Source: Cryptomeria japonica (lineage: Eukaryota > Streptophyta > Pinopsida > Cupressales > Cupressaceae). Taken from it: a stretch of DNA of 64,000 nt. The position numbers were made by a program, and so were the translations under genes. Of the stretch, positions 35,281-46,709 are shown in pieces (position 1 is the first letter of the stretch; each line of letters begins with the position of its first letter). The DNA lies in NCBI RefSeq assembly GCF_030272615.1, contig NC_081410.1:222445415-222509414 (forward strand). Direction: 5' to 3'. The notes beneath the pieces were generated by a model. It did no database searches. It was given only the letters and a program-made list of their open reading frames with translations, and was not told the origin of the DNA.

Positions 35281-37826
35281 CAATTTTTAAATTTGTTTTT
35301 TCTTTTTTTTCTTTTTTTTTTTTGCTTATTAATTATTAATTAGTTTTTAGGTAAGTTAAAAAAATTGGGTTTAGTTTGTTTTATTTTATACAATCAAAAA
35401 AATGCTTATTAATATAAATATATTATAAGCAATATTTTATATTAAAATTTGAGTGGAGATGTACATTCTAACAAGTAATGATTTTCTATTTTAAATGTTA
35501 AAAAAAAAGGGGATAAATAGATATGTTAAAATATAAGTTAATATAGGTAACATCTAATTAGTATATATACATTGATGACCTATATTGATTTTTCTTTTTG
35601 AAATATAATGTGGAAATGATTTTCATTATCTTTACAAATGATGAAATGTGCACTTAGGCTTTAATTCTTTTAAGTGGGGAAATGTTGAGACTCTCGGTTA
35701 GGTGCTAATGAGTAAATCGAATGGTGGTGTTAGTCCCTAATTTGTTTTTATGTATGCAATAGAAGCTTAATTTAGCTCGGAAATGGTTTTCCCATTTCTT
35801 TATTTACTCTTAATTTATTTTGTTCCTTTATAGTAAAAGGGTAATTTTGTGTAGTTAGAGAAGGGGCTAGATTATTTTTGTAAAACCAACTTGTCATTTG
35901 TGTGTATCTAAGGATTAAATAATCTGTTCAATTTTTTTTGAGTCAACTTCAGAAAATGTAGTATTTAACTGTTAACGCTTGAGCATGGTTTATTATTTTG
36001 GTAATCTGATGCGTCTGTTATAATAGCAAGACCTTGATAGGTATGTGGGTCCCTGTCATCTGATTGCTTTTGTCTGACCAACGTCGGTCAAGTCTCCATT
36101 TAGGGTACCACCAGCTAAGAAATCCTTGTTCTTTTTGCTTTGATGTAGTTGGTAAGATCCGCTTCAAAAGGGATCATTATGTAATTAACGTCCGAGGTGG
36201 CTGTTGTATATTGGTTGTATTCGCCTAAGTGGCAAGGATGTACAAGACTTATAAATTATGTATTCTAACAATATTAATGCCTAAGGGGTCTTGCAGTTGA
36301 GCAGACCCGGAGATGTAGCCCTTTAGGGGTGAACTCCGAGATCATATCTGTGTTATGCGGTGTTTTAGTTCCTTTGTTTTAAGCTTTAAATTATCATGTA
36401 TGGTTGTTATCTTGTATAAGTGTATGAAGGAAAATTAACGAATTTAAATCAAATGCATAAAATCAGACATCTTGAGGAATGTAGTAAATCAGATTCATAA
36501 GACATTGTAAATTATGATTATGGCAAAGTATTTAAAATATGGTAATTAAAGTTGTAATAATGGAAAGAATCTTGCTAGGTTACATCGTTGGATTAACTTG
36601 TTAATAAGCATGTAAATTGATCAAATGAGAATGGGAAAACAAAGATAGAATTAACGTTATAATTCCTAAGTTGGATTCTAAAGGATAAACATCATATAGG
36701 TATTTACTCTTATCTTCTTAAATGAATAACGCCATGTTAATTATGTATCACTACATTGGACGAATTTGTTTAGTTATTTCACGTTTTAATCTTAACAATA
36801 ATCCTTACCGAAATTAACTTGATAATTGGGTGGACTCAACTATTTATCCATAATTGTAATCCTTAATAAAAGAATCCCTTATAATTACTAAAATGGAACT
36901 AAAATGGGAAGTATGGGTATAGTTGATTTTATCCCAACCTTAGTAAATGTATCTCTACATGTTAACCTTATTTGATTAAAAAGGAGTAACATGCAATAAG
37001 ATAATTATTCTTTAATCCTAATGAAAGAACGTCACTATGTACTCATGTTTTAATCATGTAATGGTGAATATCATCTTGCTAACTATATTTTAATTTAAAG
37101 GATGCTCTCGTGTGTCCTAATGCATATCCACCTTAATGAAATTAGTCCATTTATTGCATTATCAAAACTTCAAATGAATTCTATGGCTACTCACATTTTA
37201 CCTTTCATAAAAGAACTACAACTCATTAGTTGGCTATGCATGAAATCAAAGGAAGGGACCTCACTCTATTAATTGTAGTTAATCCTTAATGAATGAATCT
37301 CGTCTGATTAACCATACTTTTAATATTAAAGGATGATATCGATTGTGAATGGATACCCTAAACCCAATGAATGAACCTCATTATATTAAACGCTTGGAAC
37401 CTATTTGGAGGCCTTTAAATGAAATTATGAATTTAAGTGCATTGAATAAATAGCCTCTCAATGGCCTCCTAGCCACCAAAGTAAATGAATGCGTCCTAAA
37501 ATCCTAAGATGTCAAACCATTGAACACATATATAATCAAGATCTATGCATTATCTCGTAATTAAGATATCTGGTTTAATGGATCTAATGACGCAAGTTGA
37601 GTTAGGTGTAAGGTTATGTAATCGCGTTAGGAAACTCCTTAGGATCGTTTTAGCCTTCCGCTGTGTTATCTAGTTAGAGATAACTTTGAGATAACTTCAA
37701 ACTATCTTTATGTTGTAACTTTTCATTAACGCTCCTAATTATAATTTAAAAAAAAAAAATTTACACTCTATTTGAGTGTTTTTAACTTAAACCCTTAGGG
37801 GTTTCCTGGCGGGGCATTACACATTG

Positions 37827-38562
37827 TACTTATTCAACACTCATGTATGCACTATTTGTCTACTCTCTATATCTCTCTTATTTTATTGGTGTTCTCGAGA
37901 ACTCTTTTATAGAATAACTTGGGACTTGTAAGGTTTATAATAAAAAATCTAGCCTAAAAAGAACACTTAAGGTAGAATAAAAAACTAAATTAGAAAGAAA
38001 ATTGAAACAAAAAATGTCGTCTTCTAAAATAAAGACAACATCTTCTCTTAGAATTTAGAATCCCATTCATATAAAAGAACAAAAACATGCTCATAAAAAT
38101 AGAAGAGATTTATACCCAATTACTTGATAAGGAAAACATAAACAAATAAAAACAATTACTCTATTATATTTGTAGAGTGCATATTGCTAAAGAAGAAGAA
38201 CTACCAATCAACAATTATAGAAAGACCAACACTCTACCTTTGTGAGGAAGGTACATTCTCCATCAAATCCAAATTCTCTCTTAGTATCTCAAACTACCCT
38301 TTTGTTAGACTAGGCTTTGTTAAAATATGTGTAGCCTATAATATAAGGGGATATACTTGAAAACCATTCATCCCTCATAAAATATGTATAGGGAAACGTT
38401 ATTCAATATTTTTATGCTTGTATCAATATATATTATTAGCACAATACACTTGATTATCAACTTCATTATATCTAATTGGTGACTTCTACTATCAACTTGT
38501 AAAGCTAGATATCTTCACAACTAGAAAAAGTAGTTGATACTATAGGCCCTATACAACGTTTA
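37827..38562. other. AT-rich spacer
   Basis: No gene or clear repeat seen between the solo LTR and the tandem array. Confidence 0.5.
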
Positions 38563-40612
38563 TTAGACTCTTGGGGTTAGCTCATTCAATCTTATTTGTT
38601 ACTTTAGGTAGTTCATGTTGTGGGTTCCACTCTTAATTTTCTTATGGTGTGGAAGAGGATCCATTCCACATCGCTTGAGAGATTATAAGGAAAATTTACC
38701 TTGTAAAGAATTAAACTCTAGATTGATGACTAAACTAATGATATTAGATTTTCACAGTCCACAATTTAATCATTATTGTTTTTAGGTTAGATCGTGTGTG
38801 AGTTTTCGTATCAATTTTTCAAATCACACTCCATGATCCATCATTAGAATAATAGAAAGCTAAAACTCTTGATCCCTCCCATTTAGAAAACAAAAATTCC
38901 CTAATCATATCATGGAGAGGTTTATCCTGTAAAGAATTAAGCTCTAGATCATTGATGAAACTCTCGATTCCTCTCATGTGTGATGAAGATTGGTTTCACA
39001 TTGCTCAAGAAATTATAAGGAAGGTTTACCCTATAAAAAAATTATTAGACCCTTGGGGTTGGCTCACTCGGTCTCGGTTGTTACTTTAGATAACCCAAGT
39101 TGTAGGTTCAACTCCTATTTTACTCCTAGTGTGGATGAGGGTTCGTTGCACATTGCTCAAAAAATTACAAGGAAGACTTATCCTGTAAAGAGTGATTCTC
39201 CAAACTGTTGACTAAACTCTCATTTCCTTATGTGGATGAGGGTCTATTGCACATCGCTCGAGTAATTAGAAGGAAGGTTTACCCTTCAAAAATGTATCAA
39301 ACCTTTAGGATTATCTCACTCAATCTCAATTGTTACTTTAGGTACCCCAACTTGTGGGTTCAACTCCTCATTTACTCACAGTATGGATGAGGGTTGGTTG
39401 CACATTGCTTGAAAAATTATAAGGAAGGTTTGTCTTGTAAAGAATTAGGCCCCATATCATTGATGAAACTCTCGATTCCTCTCATGTGGATGAAGGCCTA
39501 TTGCACATTGCTCAAGAAATTATAAGCAAGGTTTACCCTGTAAAAAACTTATCAGACCTTTAGGATCAGCTCACTCGATCTCGGTTGTTACTTTAGGTAC
39601 CCCAAGTTGTAGGTTCAACTCTCTTTTAGTTACAATACGAGTGAAGGTTTGTTGCACATCACTCTCAATTCCTCTCGCAAAAAAAACAAACAAGAAACTC
39701 CCTAATCATATCATATAATTCACCAAAAAGCACCAAGCTAAATTCAAGAAAGAGGAAGGGAAAACATTGGACCCTTGCAGTTGGCTCACTAAATATTGGT
39801 TGTTACTTTAGATAGTCCAAGATATGGGTTCAACTCCTAATTGACTCACAATATAAATGAAGGTTTGTTGCATATCACTCTCAATTCCTCTCGAAAAAAA
39901 ATACAAAAACTCCCTAATCATACCATAAATGAAGGTTTATTTTGTAAAACATTAAGCTCTAAATTGTTGATGAAACTCTCGATTCCTCTCATGTGGACAA
40001 ATGTTTGTTGCACATTGCTTGAGAAATTATAACCAAGGTTCACCCTATAGAAGCATTACCAATTCCTTGGGGTTAGCTCACTTAGTCTTGGTTGTTACTT
40101 CAACTCTTGATTTACTCCAGTTGTGGATGAGGGTCCGTTGCAAATTGCTCGAAAAATTATAAGAAAGGTTTATCCTATAACAATATAAGCTCCAAATGTT
40201 AACGACACTCTCGATTCCTCTCATATGGATGAAGGTCTATTGCACATCGCTTGAGAAATTATAAGAAAGGTTCACACTATAAAAGATTTATCAAACCCTT
40301 GGGGTTGACTCACTCGATCTTGGTTGTTGTTTTAGGTAGTCCAAATTGTGAGTTCAACTCCTAATTGACTCACAATACAAATGAATGTTTGTTGCACATC
40401 ACTCTCAATTCATCTCCAAAAAAAACAAAAACTCCCTAATCATATCATATCATTCACCAAAAGCAGTGAGCTAAATTCAAGAAAGAGGAAGCATGAGACC
40501 CTTGTAGTTGGCTCATTCGATCTTGGTTGTTAGTATAGGTAATCCAAAATACGAGTTTAACTCCTAATTGACACACAATATAAATGAAATTTTGTTACAC
40601 ATCGCTCTCAAC
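38563..40612 (+). repeat. array of eight repeats with tRNA-like A and B boxes
   Basis: Heads start near 38563, 39045, 39296, 39551, 39767, 40061, 40290 and 40496. Each head has an A-box-like TGGCTCACTCGG and, about 33 bases later, a B-box-like GGTTCAACTCC; the sixth has lost most of the B-box part. Heads are followed by a body with GTGGATGAGGGT, TTGCACATTGCTCGA and AAATTATAAGGAAGG. In several units the body is itself duplicated. The unit resembles a tRNA-derived SINE, but the tandem arrangement is not how SINEs usually lie. Confidence 0.7.
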
Positions 40613-42229
40613 CACACAAACTCCCTAATCATACCATATCCTTCAAAATTCAAGAAAGATGGTTGAGTGAAACTGTTCATCCACCCCTCTACTAGGACTA
40701 ACCTACCTACCCTAGGCCACAAGAAAACTCCCCCAAAAGTGTTACAACTCCCCACCATGCTTCTTGGAAAAACGGCAAAACCCAAACCAAAAAGTCAGTC
40801 TGCTTGGTTTGGCAGATGATATGAGAACGTGTGCCCTCCTTCCATAGGGAGGTGTACCTGTGTGCTGTACTGTACAGTGCAGTGCAGTGCAGAGCCCCTA
40901 GTAAAGTAAGGAGCAAAGCAAACAATAATCAATTATTATTATCCTCATCATTATTATTCTAGTACTCGGGTGGGGAATTTCAACGGGCCGAATCAGAATC
41001 GGCGACAAGTAAAAGCATTTTCCCGTTGCCCGATACGTGACGGCGATATAGCATGAGTTGGAAATATCACCGACTCGCCACGGAAAGTTGTGGAGATTCC
41101 AACTTGTCCCTACACTACACTATTTTCTGTCTCCTGTCAGATTCCTTATCCCTTCACACTAAAGACAACGACCAACAACGCTACACTACCTAAGTTCAAG
41201 TACGAATAACCCCACCCCAATTTCCCGTCTTCTTACGTAAATTTCGCATCCCCTCCATGAGAAAACGAAACTCGTCACCGCTCTTGACAGAAACCGCTTT
41301 CCCTCTGCCCCGCTGTCTTTAACTCCACGACAGAAATCCCCTTTCCCTTTCCTAAAAGCGGTAAGTCGGAAAGCGGTTTCGGGTTTAGGGTTCCCGCGAG
41401 TGGAATCTCTGTCACCACGTAACGTCAAATACTCTTCTTCTCATACGCATTCGTAGTGGATATAATAAATATAATATTTTATATTTTATTTATTGTTGTT
41501 TAAAATAATTGCAGAATCTTGGGAGAATATTCGGCGCAGAGACTTTATGCGCTTTAAAATCGTCGCGATAAGCCGGCCGAGAGAATACTTAGGTGGCAGT
41601 GCCGGGAATATTCCCGGGAATTAATATTTTAAAAATTTTCACGTGCCTTTTATACGGGGGAATCTAAGATGGCCGCGGCGTCCATGTCGAATTAACGTCT
41701 TGTGACGTGGTGAAGATTCTCCGAAAGCTGTGGTGGGCCCCGCCGGGATTTTTTTCACGTCGCTAATTTTCAAAAGCAACGTCTGGCTCTTCGAGTCGCC
41801 GGGAGTCGCCGGAATTTGGGTCCGATAGTAATTATAATAATAATTATATCTTATCCGTATTATCATTACTGCCAACTGCCAAGTGGGGAATTACTTTACT
41901 TTATCACTTCCACTCACTCTTCTCTAACTGCTCCGCCAAATTAATTATTATATTATATTTTTTATATTGTCTCCGATATTCCACACCGGCAAATCGTTTG
42001 ACCTTGACCGTGTTTTAGAGGTTATCGAAAAATCGATGCCGGGATTTTTCGCGGCGACAAAAATTAATAATTGGTTGGAATTTAGTGTTTTTGAATTTTT
42101 TGGGGGAGATATTATTATTATTATTTTAATGATTCACAGGCATCTCCTAGTACTTTCTTGGAAATAATTAAAAAATTAAAAAATTTGGGGTCGTTTACGT
42201 ACATAAGTATTTATGTTGAGGGGACATTT
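40613..42229. promoter_or_regulatory. orphan CpG-rich, apparently single-copy island
   Basis: From about 40970 to 41880 the sequence is rich in CG and ACGT cores, including CACGTG at 41640, GACGTGG near 41704 and CACGTCG near 41757. No repeat family from this window matches. No open frame has recognisable motifs (41186-41428 minus and 41639-41875 minus are motif-free). It may be a promoter or first-exon area of an unseen gene, or a remnant. Two GAATATTC sites lie at 41525-41532 and 41606-41613. Confidence 0.35.
41602..41617. other. 16-bp perfect palindrome
   Basis: CCGGGAATATTCCCGG reads the same on both strands and contains GAATATTC at its centre. Confidence 0.9.
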
Positions 42230-42584
42230 TTTTCATAGCTATTATCCAAAAATGTGTCGTTTTGGGATAAAGCAGGAATTTGGTACAAGTGATCGTAGTC
42301 TTCGAGGCTGCATGTTAGGTAAATTCTAAGTTAGGTTTAAACAAGAGTATCATTTACAACTCTGGCAATGTTCTAGTTGCTTCCATGCGACCCACAAGGA
42401 AAATTTAATATTCCATAAGGTTTACTTAGATGTGTGAGGGATTAAATCACTATTTATTTATATATTATGTAAATTTTTATTTAATTTGTGTTTATAGATG
42501 GTTGCGTTTTTTATAGTCTATGGATAATTGTATACAAATTTTTGAATTATTATGATTTGATCGATATCTTGGATCATTGATTTT

Positions 42585-42735
42585 TCTTATGGACCACTTG
42601 GTATGATCCAAAATGTTAATCAAATCAGGAGACAAAGTTGGACCACTTAGTGTGATTCAAAAGGTTGATCAAATCAATAGACAAAGTTGGACCACTTAGC
42701 GTGATCTAAAATGTTGATCAAATCAAGAGACATAG
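42585..42735. repeat. three-copy tandem repeat, about 53 bp unit
   Basis: Units carry 'ttggaccacttagtgtgat', 'aaaatgttgatcaaatcaa' and 'agacaaag' in order, starting near 42589, 42641 and 42687. Confidence 0.85.
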
Positions 42736-42779
42736 TTTAATTGAGAAGTTTGTATACGATTAGTTTGTGTTTATTTAGA

Positions 42780-44390
42780 TAAAATGATTACTTTAATTAT
42801 ATATCAATAAATAATAATTTTTTTTGTATTATTGTTTATTTATTCACATACATTCTCAATCTCATCTATCTATATATACTCTTTTTCAATTATTATGTTT
42901 GGCATTGCATCCATCTCCATACAATTAATTAATATAGTTATATACAATAATTAATTTTTTAAAATAAAATATGATTTATATTCTTCCGTCGTTATTTATT
43001 TATTTGCATACATTCTCGTATCTTGTATCTCATATATTTATATATACTCTTTTCCAATTATTATGTTTGTTGTTGTATCCATCTCCATCTTGATTTAATC
43101 AATTTTTTTTTTTCGTCTTGGCCAATTTGGTGGACATGAGATTATTCTCACACATGGATATAGATGTGTGAGTGATTAATGCGCCTATTTTGATAAAATA
43201 GTTTAATATAATTAATATCAATATTTTTTTTTGTAAAATATGATTTATTTTCTTGTGTCATTATTTATTTTACATACATTCATATCTCATATATCTATAA
43301 TGTTTGGTGTTTTATCCATATTCATACAACTTTTTTCCATCTTAATTTTATTAATCTTTTGTCTTTGACAAATCTCATAAGCGTGAAATCATTCTAACAC
43401 CCATGGACATGATCTCTAACATTCTACTAGGTTTTAGATGTGTGAGGGGATTAAATTAAATAGTTTGTTTATATATTATGCCAATTTTTTTTATTTAGTT
43501 TGTATTTATTTCGATATAATGATTAATGTAAATAATGACCAGAGGCATTCTACAATGACAAGATGGGGTGTAGTGTAATAGTGTGAGTGTGTTAATGTTA
43601 ACAAAAGTTATTGCCTTTTAGCTTTAATTTGACAACCATTTACATGTCAAAATATTAATATTAATTATAAACATAATATTTACAAAATAAACGCCACATA
43701 ATATATATATATATATAATTATTATTAGACACTAAGGATAATATAGTTAAAAAAATATATTTTTATAAATTTTTATTTTTAAATATTTTTAAAATAATGT
43801 TATGAAGTTTAGAATTTATATGTAAAAAATAAATGTAACTAATCAAATTTTACAAATAATAATAATAAAAAATTGTATTAGAGTAAAAATAAATAATATA
43901 GATACAATAAAATTTGAATGTCTTTTTATGTAGTAAATATAATTTAAAGTAAAATAGAATAATTTTAAGGTAAATAAAATAGTTCCAATCGACATCTCTG
44001 CATTTCTATCACTCAACATTTCTTTAATAGACGTATTTAAGATATCCATACTAGTTATGTATCAATAAATAATATATTTTTTTATAAAATATGATTTATT
44101 TTTTGTATTATTATTTATTTATTCACAAACATTCTTAGATCTCATATGTCTATATATACTCTTTTTCAATTATTATGTTGGGCATGGTATCCTTCTTTAT
44201 ACAATTAATTAATGTAACTATATATCAATAAATAATATATTTATTATTTTATTAAATATAATTTTTTTGTCTCATTATTTATTTATTTGCATACATTCAT
44301 TATCTATATATACTCTTTTTCAATTATTATGTGTGTTTGTTGTATCCATCTTCATACAATTATTATTATCTTGATTTAATCAATGTTTTG
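42780..44390. repeat. AT-rich dispersed-tandem array, about 150-180 bp unit
   Basis: At least five copies carry 'ttatttatttattcacatacat', 'tatatatactctttttcaat' and 'tattatgtttg(g/t)' in order, near 42835, 43000, 43258, 44105 and 44275. The stretch 43500-44040 between copies is AT-rich and holds no gene. Confidence 0.7.
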
Positions 44391-44404
44391 TCTCGGGTCA
44401 ATGT

Positions 44405-44555
44405 CTACATGTCAAAGTATTCTAACACTCATGGATTTGATCATGAATATTCTTATGTTCATGGATTTGTTCATGAATATTCCCACATTCATGGATTTTG
44501 ATAATGAATATTCTCACACTCATGGATCTGATCATGAATATTCCATAAGGGTTTA
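44405..44555. repeat. four-copy tandem repeat, about 36 bp unit
   Basis: The phrase CTCATGGATTTGATCATGAA and 'tattc' recur four times with minor changes (near 44432, 44460, 44490 and 44519). Confidence 0.88.
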
Positions 44556-44574
44556 GATTTATGAAGGATTAAAT

Positions 44575-45665
44575 CAAATAAATTTTTTGATCGACAATAA
44601 TGTATTTTCAATTTTATTAATAGAAATATAGAGTTTACAATGATTACATTGATTATCCAAAAAGAGACTGCTCACTGCATCAAAAAACCAATACCAATAT
44701 CCCAACTACAAAAACACCTCAAAAAGCCACAGTACCTCAAAACATTGCATAAAAGAAATATATCCCATTACAAAAAATAAGCCTACCACCCACAAAGATC
44801 CAACCTACAACCCTGTACATCTATACATACACCAGGGACCATAAGAAAAAAAAACTCCCATATATTTGTTGTACAAAATTTCAAGCACCATGAACAAAAC
44901 TATACCAAACAAAATATACAACCCAGAGACAAGAAGGAAGAATAACCGTAGTCAATTACTCCGCAGTCGAAATTCCCACGTCAAACGCCTATTGTTTCAC
45001 CTTCACCACCCTTCCACACCTTGGCCCCCATTTTCCTTTCCCTCAAACATTTCCATCTGTAACCATCATTACTCCACCAGCCATGGCCTCTCGTTGCTTG
45101 AGGTAGGATTTCAAAGAATCCCACTCAATGAGGGCCTTTGTCGTCTTTCATCATGGCTACACTCTATGGGTTAGCAAATAAACATAATCAATTCATAAAC
45201 CTTTGCTTCATGGGGTCTTCAATCCCTTCACTCACATCAAAACCCACCCCTGGAACCACCCACTCCAAAATGGAGTCCAATCCAACCAACCACTCATCAT
45301 CTAGAATTGAGTGAACAACCCATTTGATATTCTTCATTGTGTCCCCCAGTTCCAAACCCCATGCAACCACCAATGTGACAATGTCCATATTGGACAGATA
45401 CCGATGCTTTGCCCTCAATAAGACCTCACCCAACAATGTTTCCATCAACTCCACAAACTCTTCATCACCAAATTTGAAGAGCCCCTTCAGACGATCCACC
45501 AGAGCCAGGCCAAAAAAACATCACCTGAGGACAAGAAGTAATCAGAGGGAAGCTAGCCTCCATATTCTCTGCCTCAAGAAAACAAAGCAACAATTAGTGA
45601 AGAAAAACACAACACATCCCCTTTTAGCACCACCTTCGATCTGCCTTTTTGGCAAAAAGGCAACA
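44575..45665 (-). mobile_element. 5'-truncated LINE 3' fragment
   Basis: On the minus strand the block ends in a 3' UTR-like run of T-rich sequence and the tail 'cattattgtcgatcaaaaaattt', a form seen at plant LINE 3' ends. The start at about 45665 abuts a copia LTR. A 103-codon frame lies inside. No reverse transcriptase remains, so assignment rests on the tail and context. Confidence 0.4.
45188..45499 (-). CDS. unknown 103-residue reading frame, LINE-associated
   Basis: The frame runs without stops and has a helical, acidic and hydrophobic composition, including FGDEEFVELMETLLGEVLLR and LDDEWLVGLDSILEWVV. I recognise no family. It lies in the inferred 3' part of a LINE fragment, in the same position relative to the tail as the extra reading frame of the LINE at 51803-56593. 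It could be a host-derived fragment or a chance frame. Confidence 0.25.
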   Translation of the reverse strand: MDRLKGLFKFGDEEFVELMETLLGEVLLRAKHRYLSNMDIVTLVVAWGLELGDTMKNIKWVVHSILDDEWLVGLDSILEWVVPGVGFDVSEGIEDPMKQRFMN

Positions 45666-46009
45666 AATTGAGAGGGGGGGTTGATCAGTTTGCTCACAAA
45701 CTTTATTCAACTCAAACACAATTTCAAATTTGATAATTAACAGTGAAAGCATAAATCAACACCACATCAATAACAAACATAACACCAAGACTTTTGACAT
45801 GAAAAACCCGGTTAAGGGAAAAACCATGGTGGGAACCTACCCACAATGAGATAATAACTTGTTAGAAGTATATGAAATAATATAATGGGGAATGCACATG
45901 CATTCAGGCACACTGCCTAGAACTCACTACTCAAAACACATAACAAGAAGGGATACAACCCTTGGGAAGACTCACTATCTTACAAAAACATTAAGATTAC
46001 ATCTGGAAG
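45666..46009 (-). repeat. copia 3' LTR, terminal part
   Basis: The minus strand reads GAGTAGTGAGTTCTAGGCAG, then TTCCCACCATGGTTTTTCCC and ACCCCCCCTCTCAATTTG. The same motif order is found at the end of the solo LTR at 422-1187, so this is the R-U5 part of a related copia LTR. The last 30 or so bases of the LTR are missing at the left edge, where a LINE fragment abuts. It belongs with 50886-51802 and 56594-56613, from which it is separated by nested insertions. Confidence 0.65.
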
Positions 46010-46014
46010 ATCAT

Positions 46015-46459
46015 TGTGAGATTTTGCCAAGATCAAGAGCTCAATGAAAAGTACAATAGAGACAAAATATAGGACAAGAATAAACTATATTCTCATCAAT
46101 AGAAAATGATCAATAAAATCAATTACATACAATGTAGATGAGCCTGCTTATATAGGCAAGGCTTATGGATATGTGAGCACACAAACGTGACATGTGGCTC
46201 AATAAGAAACAAGGGTAGGTAGGAAATAGGTGTGGGTAGGTAGGAGAAATAATATAATAGTCCACATGAGGTGGATCACCCACTGAATGTGGAGTGTAAC
46301 AACAAGATCAACACCATAAAAGGTGGAAATTCTCCTACACACACTATCCCAATGTGGCACAAACACCCAAGTGTCTCATACCCAAACTACTATGAAATGC
46401 ATTTCCTAAGTAAACTTAAGTGTAATAATATCCAAGATGAATAATTATTTACACCAACA
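46015..46459 (-). repeat. 3' LTR of the non-autonomous copia element
   Basis: 445 bp with TG...CA ends. It is nearly identical to 50432-50880. The minus-strand start is TGTTGGTGTAAATAATT and the end GGCAAAATCTCACA. Confidence 0.95.
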
Positions 46460-46470
46460 CCCCCCTTAAG
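46460..46470 (-). other. polypurine tract
   Basis: The minus strand reads CTTAAGGGGGG immediately before the 3' LTR start. Confidence 0.8.
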
Positions 46471-46709
46471 TGCAACTTAGGGGAATGCACTTAAGTCTAC
46501 AATGCAACTAAGCAATGCAAGATGGGTCCCGACTACAAGGCCATGTTAGGTACCCATGAACAAATGCAAATGCATGGAAACCAATGCAATGAAATCTCTC
46601 ACAAAGTGGGGAAAGAGAGAAAAACCCAATGGGAAAAAACCCTCCCCCAAAAGAGAGATGAAAAACTAGATACAAAGAACTCTCATAGAAGTATGTGAAG
46701 GACAAAACC

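Larger units (their letters stand above)
33259..37826. mobile_element. giant solo LTR with 5-bp target duplication
   Basis: The block 33264-37821 (4558 bp) begins TGTAATGCCC and ends GGGCATTACA. It is flanked by perfect CATTG copies at 33259-33263 and 37822-37826. TG...CA ends with these inverted tips are typical of plant Ty3/gypsy LTRs. No second internal copy of either tip and no coding region were found, so it reads as a solo LTR, left by recombination between two LTRs. A TATA-like ACTTATAAATTATG near 36248 would drive transcription rightward. Confidence 0.75.

Noticed and set aside
34943-35283. Four overlapping open frames on both strands
   Set aside because: They coincide with the GC-rich tandem block inside a solo LTR and mirror its repeat units.
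38563-40612. True tRNA genes
   Set aside because: The boxes resemble Pol III boxes, but I could not fold a full cloverleaf with a 7-base-pair acceptor stem, and no CCA-adjacent terminator was seen.
38563-40612. CRISPR array
   Set aside because: Eukaryotic repeat context; units are over 200 bp, diverged and without uniform spacers.
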